From: Methanoregula sp.
GTDB lineage: Archaea; Halobacteriota; Methanomicrobia; Methanomicrobiales; Methanospirillaceae
NCBI GenBank assembly: GCA_026394635.1
Contig: JAPKXV010000380.1
Span: 1-5,444 of the forward strand
Direction of reading: 5' to 3'
DNA: 5,444 nt
The notes beneath the pieces are model-generated. The model was not told the DNA's origin, did not search any database, and saw only the letters and a program-made list of their open reading frames with translations. The position numbers were made by a program, and so were the translations under genes. Of this stretch, positions 4,004 to 5,444 are shown piece by piece (position 1 is the first letter of the stretch; the number at the start of each line of letters is the position of its first letter).

Positions 4004-5444
4004 TTATTGATCTATGAAAGCACCGATACAGCTATCATTTACCGGGGCAAGTGCCCTCTGGACAATCATGCGGGCTTTTGCTGTCCAGGCTCTTCTTGCT
4101 TCCGGAGTCCTGGAAACGATCTCTTCTGCGACCTTCTGCAAGTCTTCCGGAGTTGTTGCCATCCACCTGATATCCGGATTGGCATCAAGTTTATCGAGGT
4201 TCAGGAAATTTTCCGCCTTAACGCAGACCGGGACAACGCCATACATCATTGCTTCATAGCAGACTGAAGTATACGTGTATAACAGGATGTGTGCAGTCGG
4301 CAATAACTCGTTTATCGGTGCTTTTTCAAACACGATATTGGTGCTGTTGGCTTTTTTTCCGACATATTGCTTCACTTCTTCGGAATTGACAAGCGGGTGA
4401 CATTTGATGATCACTTCGTACCGCGTGTCTCCTCCAAAAGCTGCGGATGCTTTTGTCACGAGTTCCACGGAATCACCCATTCCTATCGCGGTCGCAACCA
4501 GGATGCGAATGGGGGAGGATATTTGATTTTCCTTTGAGTCAACTGGTGGATTTTTCCACAGGTATGTGTGCCTGAGGGCACATCCGGCCCGTACCCTTTC
4601 TGGAGGCCAACCCTCCTTGATAAGGGTATCCCGGTATAACGGCCCGTTTGTTACAATGCGATCCGGGATGGGACGAAGTCCCCATTCGTTTTTTGCGGGG
4701 TACATGGAGAGGACCATACGGGAAAAGGTCACATTGTCGTATCCAATAACCTTTGTTCCCGGCATATGATGGTGGACAGACCACGTCAGTGCCTGTTCCC
4801 AGCAGTGACCTTCGCAGGGGTGAATGATCCGTGCCGGGTATATTCCCTGTTGACGCATTGATTTGATGAGCGGTTCAAATACCAGATTATCCACCATACA
4901 GTCATTAGTCTCTGAAATGTGTTCTACTACCAGAGGATCAATAAAAAGATCCTTGATTGAGGAAAAATTCTGAATATCTGGGATATATTGATTCTGACGT
5001 TTTCTGCAGACGTCCATATCATTTTGGGAAATATATTGTTCTGGGAAAAAAAACGTCTCCCCCGTTTTGATCAATTTCTCAACAGCCTCATCAAACGGTA
5101 TAGTATATAGTACTCTTGGGATAAATCCGACACGATATCCTTTATCCTTTAACATCTGGGGGAGTGGACCAAAATAGATATCAGTATATGAACCGTTCGG
5201 AGCAAAACTTCTCTGATCCACCCATGTGAAAAAGAGGATCGTATCTTCACCCGAAAAAACTGATGGTGGTTTTACTTTTTGTCGAGCATTTATCTGTTCA
5301 CGGTCACTTTCAAAGGATCTTTGATCTGCACGAATGTATTTTCCTACTATAGGGAACCAAAAGAATGATTGTGCAATTCGCCCGATTGTTTTTCGGATTT
5401 TTTGTTGCAGGTTTATCTCTCTTCTTGAATTTATGTTGTCAATC
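4004..5444 (-). CDS. surface carbohydrate biosynthesis protein, GT-B-like, partial (N-terminus off window)
   Basis: The frame is open from the TAA at 4004 through the right edge, giving 479 visible residues with no stop and no ATG. The GTG at 5221 is not a likely start because coding continues upstream of it. The edge part is basic and has a short hydrophobic stretch (SFFWFPIVG), followed by a domain start TILFFTWVDQRSF...NGSYTDIYFG that opens the Rossmann-like half. Counting from the 5221 codon: EGHCWEQAL (137-145), a PGTKVIGYDN strand (154-163), IRILVATAIGMGDS (238-251) beginning the second domain, IIKCHPLV (271-278), and the donor-site-like TSVCYEAMMYGVVPVCV (318-334). This arrangement resembles uncharacterised surface-carbohydrate proteins and CDP-glycerol or sialyl-type transferases with a GT-B fold. 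No transmembrane segment is seen in the visible part. The substrate is unknown. The gene fits the polysaccharide theme of the kdsB/aldolase genes, though another operon lies between them. Confidence 0.82.
   Translation of the reverse strand, partial: IDNINSRREINLQQKIRKTIGRIAQSFFWFPIVGKYIRADQRSFESDREQINARQKVKPPSVFSGEDTILFFTWVDQRSFAPNGSYTDIYFGPLPQMLKDKGYRVGFIPRVLYTIPFDEAVEKLIKTGETFFFPEQYISQNDMDVCRKRQNQYIPDIQNFSSIKDLFIDPLVVEHISETNDCMVDNLVFEPLIKSMRQQGIYPARIIHPCEGHCWEQALTWSVHHHMPGTKVIGYDNVTFSRMVLSMYPAKNEWGLRPIPDRIVTNGPLYRDTLIKEGWPPERVRAGCALRHTYLWKNPPVDSKENQISSPIRILVATAIGMGDSVELVTKASAAFGGDTRYEVIIKCHPLVNSEEVKQYVGKKANSTNIVFEKAPINELLPTAHILLYTYTSVCYEAMMYGVVPVCVKAENFLNLDKLDANPDIRWMATTPEDLQKVAEEIVSRTPEARRAWTAKARMIVQRALAPVNDSCIGAFIDQ

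Noticed and set aside
5207..5328. DQRSF occurring twice in the glycosyltransferase-like protein
   Set aside because: The codons differ and flanking residues do not match, so it is probably coincidence and not a duplication.

Overview
The window reads as a piece of an archaeal chromosome, most plausibly a methanogen of the Methanomicrobia. The evidence is indirect: a TATA-like box with a purine-rich BRE-like flank lies ahead of the ldpA-like gene, no bacterial -35/-10 pairs were noticed, and the mix of genes fits. No rRNA, tRNA or taxonomic marker is present, so the assignment is tentative. All convincing genes lie on the minus strand, so transcription runs from the right edge to the left edge.

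Right to left: (1) 4004-5444 holds most of a large GT-B-like surface-carbohydrate biosynthesis protein. Its reading frame stays open through the right edge, so its N-terminus is outside the window. (2) A 160-base gap holds an imperfect hairpin and a good TATA-like promoter. (3) 2839-3843 encodes an LdpA-like protein, that is two [4Fe-4S] motifs inside a barrel-like protein related to the cyanobacterial circadian/redox protein LdpA. Twelve bases later it is followed by a HAD phosphatase (2071-2826), which makes a likely two-gene operon. (4) A 391-base gap (1680-2070) has no intact gene. It contains an imperfect 30-base hairpin, a pair of AGATCT sites around a TATA-like stretch, and a short plus-strand reading frame whose start resembles the N-terminus of cobalamin-binding radical SAM proteins, possibly a gene relic. 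(5) 854-1679 encodes an HpcH/HpaI-type pyruvate aldolase that is broken near 1158-1177. The two halves are in different frames, and the junction is 17 bases shorter than the E. coli HpaI spacing would predict. (6) 117-857 is a KdsB-type CMP-ketodeoxyoctulosonate cytidylyltransferase whose ATG overlaps the aldolase stop (ATGA). (7) The left 116 bases hold a strong ribosome-binding site but no clear gene start.

Functionally, the glycosyltransferase-like gene, the aldolase and the cytidylyltransferase point to a surface-polysaccharide locus. A pyruvate aldolase can build a 2-keto-3-deoxy sugar acid, and a KdsB-type enzyme can activate such an acid with CMP. The ldpA-HAD pair sits between them with its own promoter and may be unrelated housekeeping or redox-linked function. 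The points most worth a second look are the LdpA-like protein outside cyanobacteria, the aldolase-cytidylyltransferase pairing, and the aldolase frameshift.
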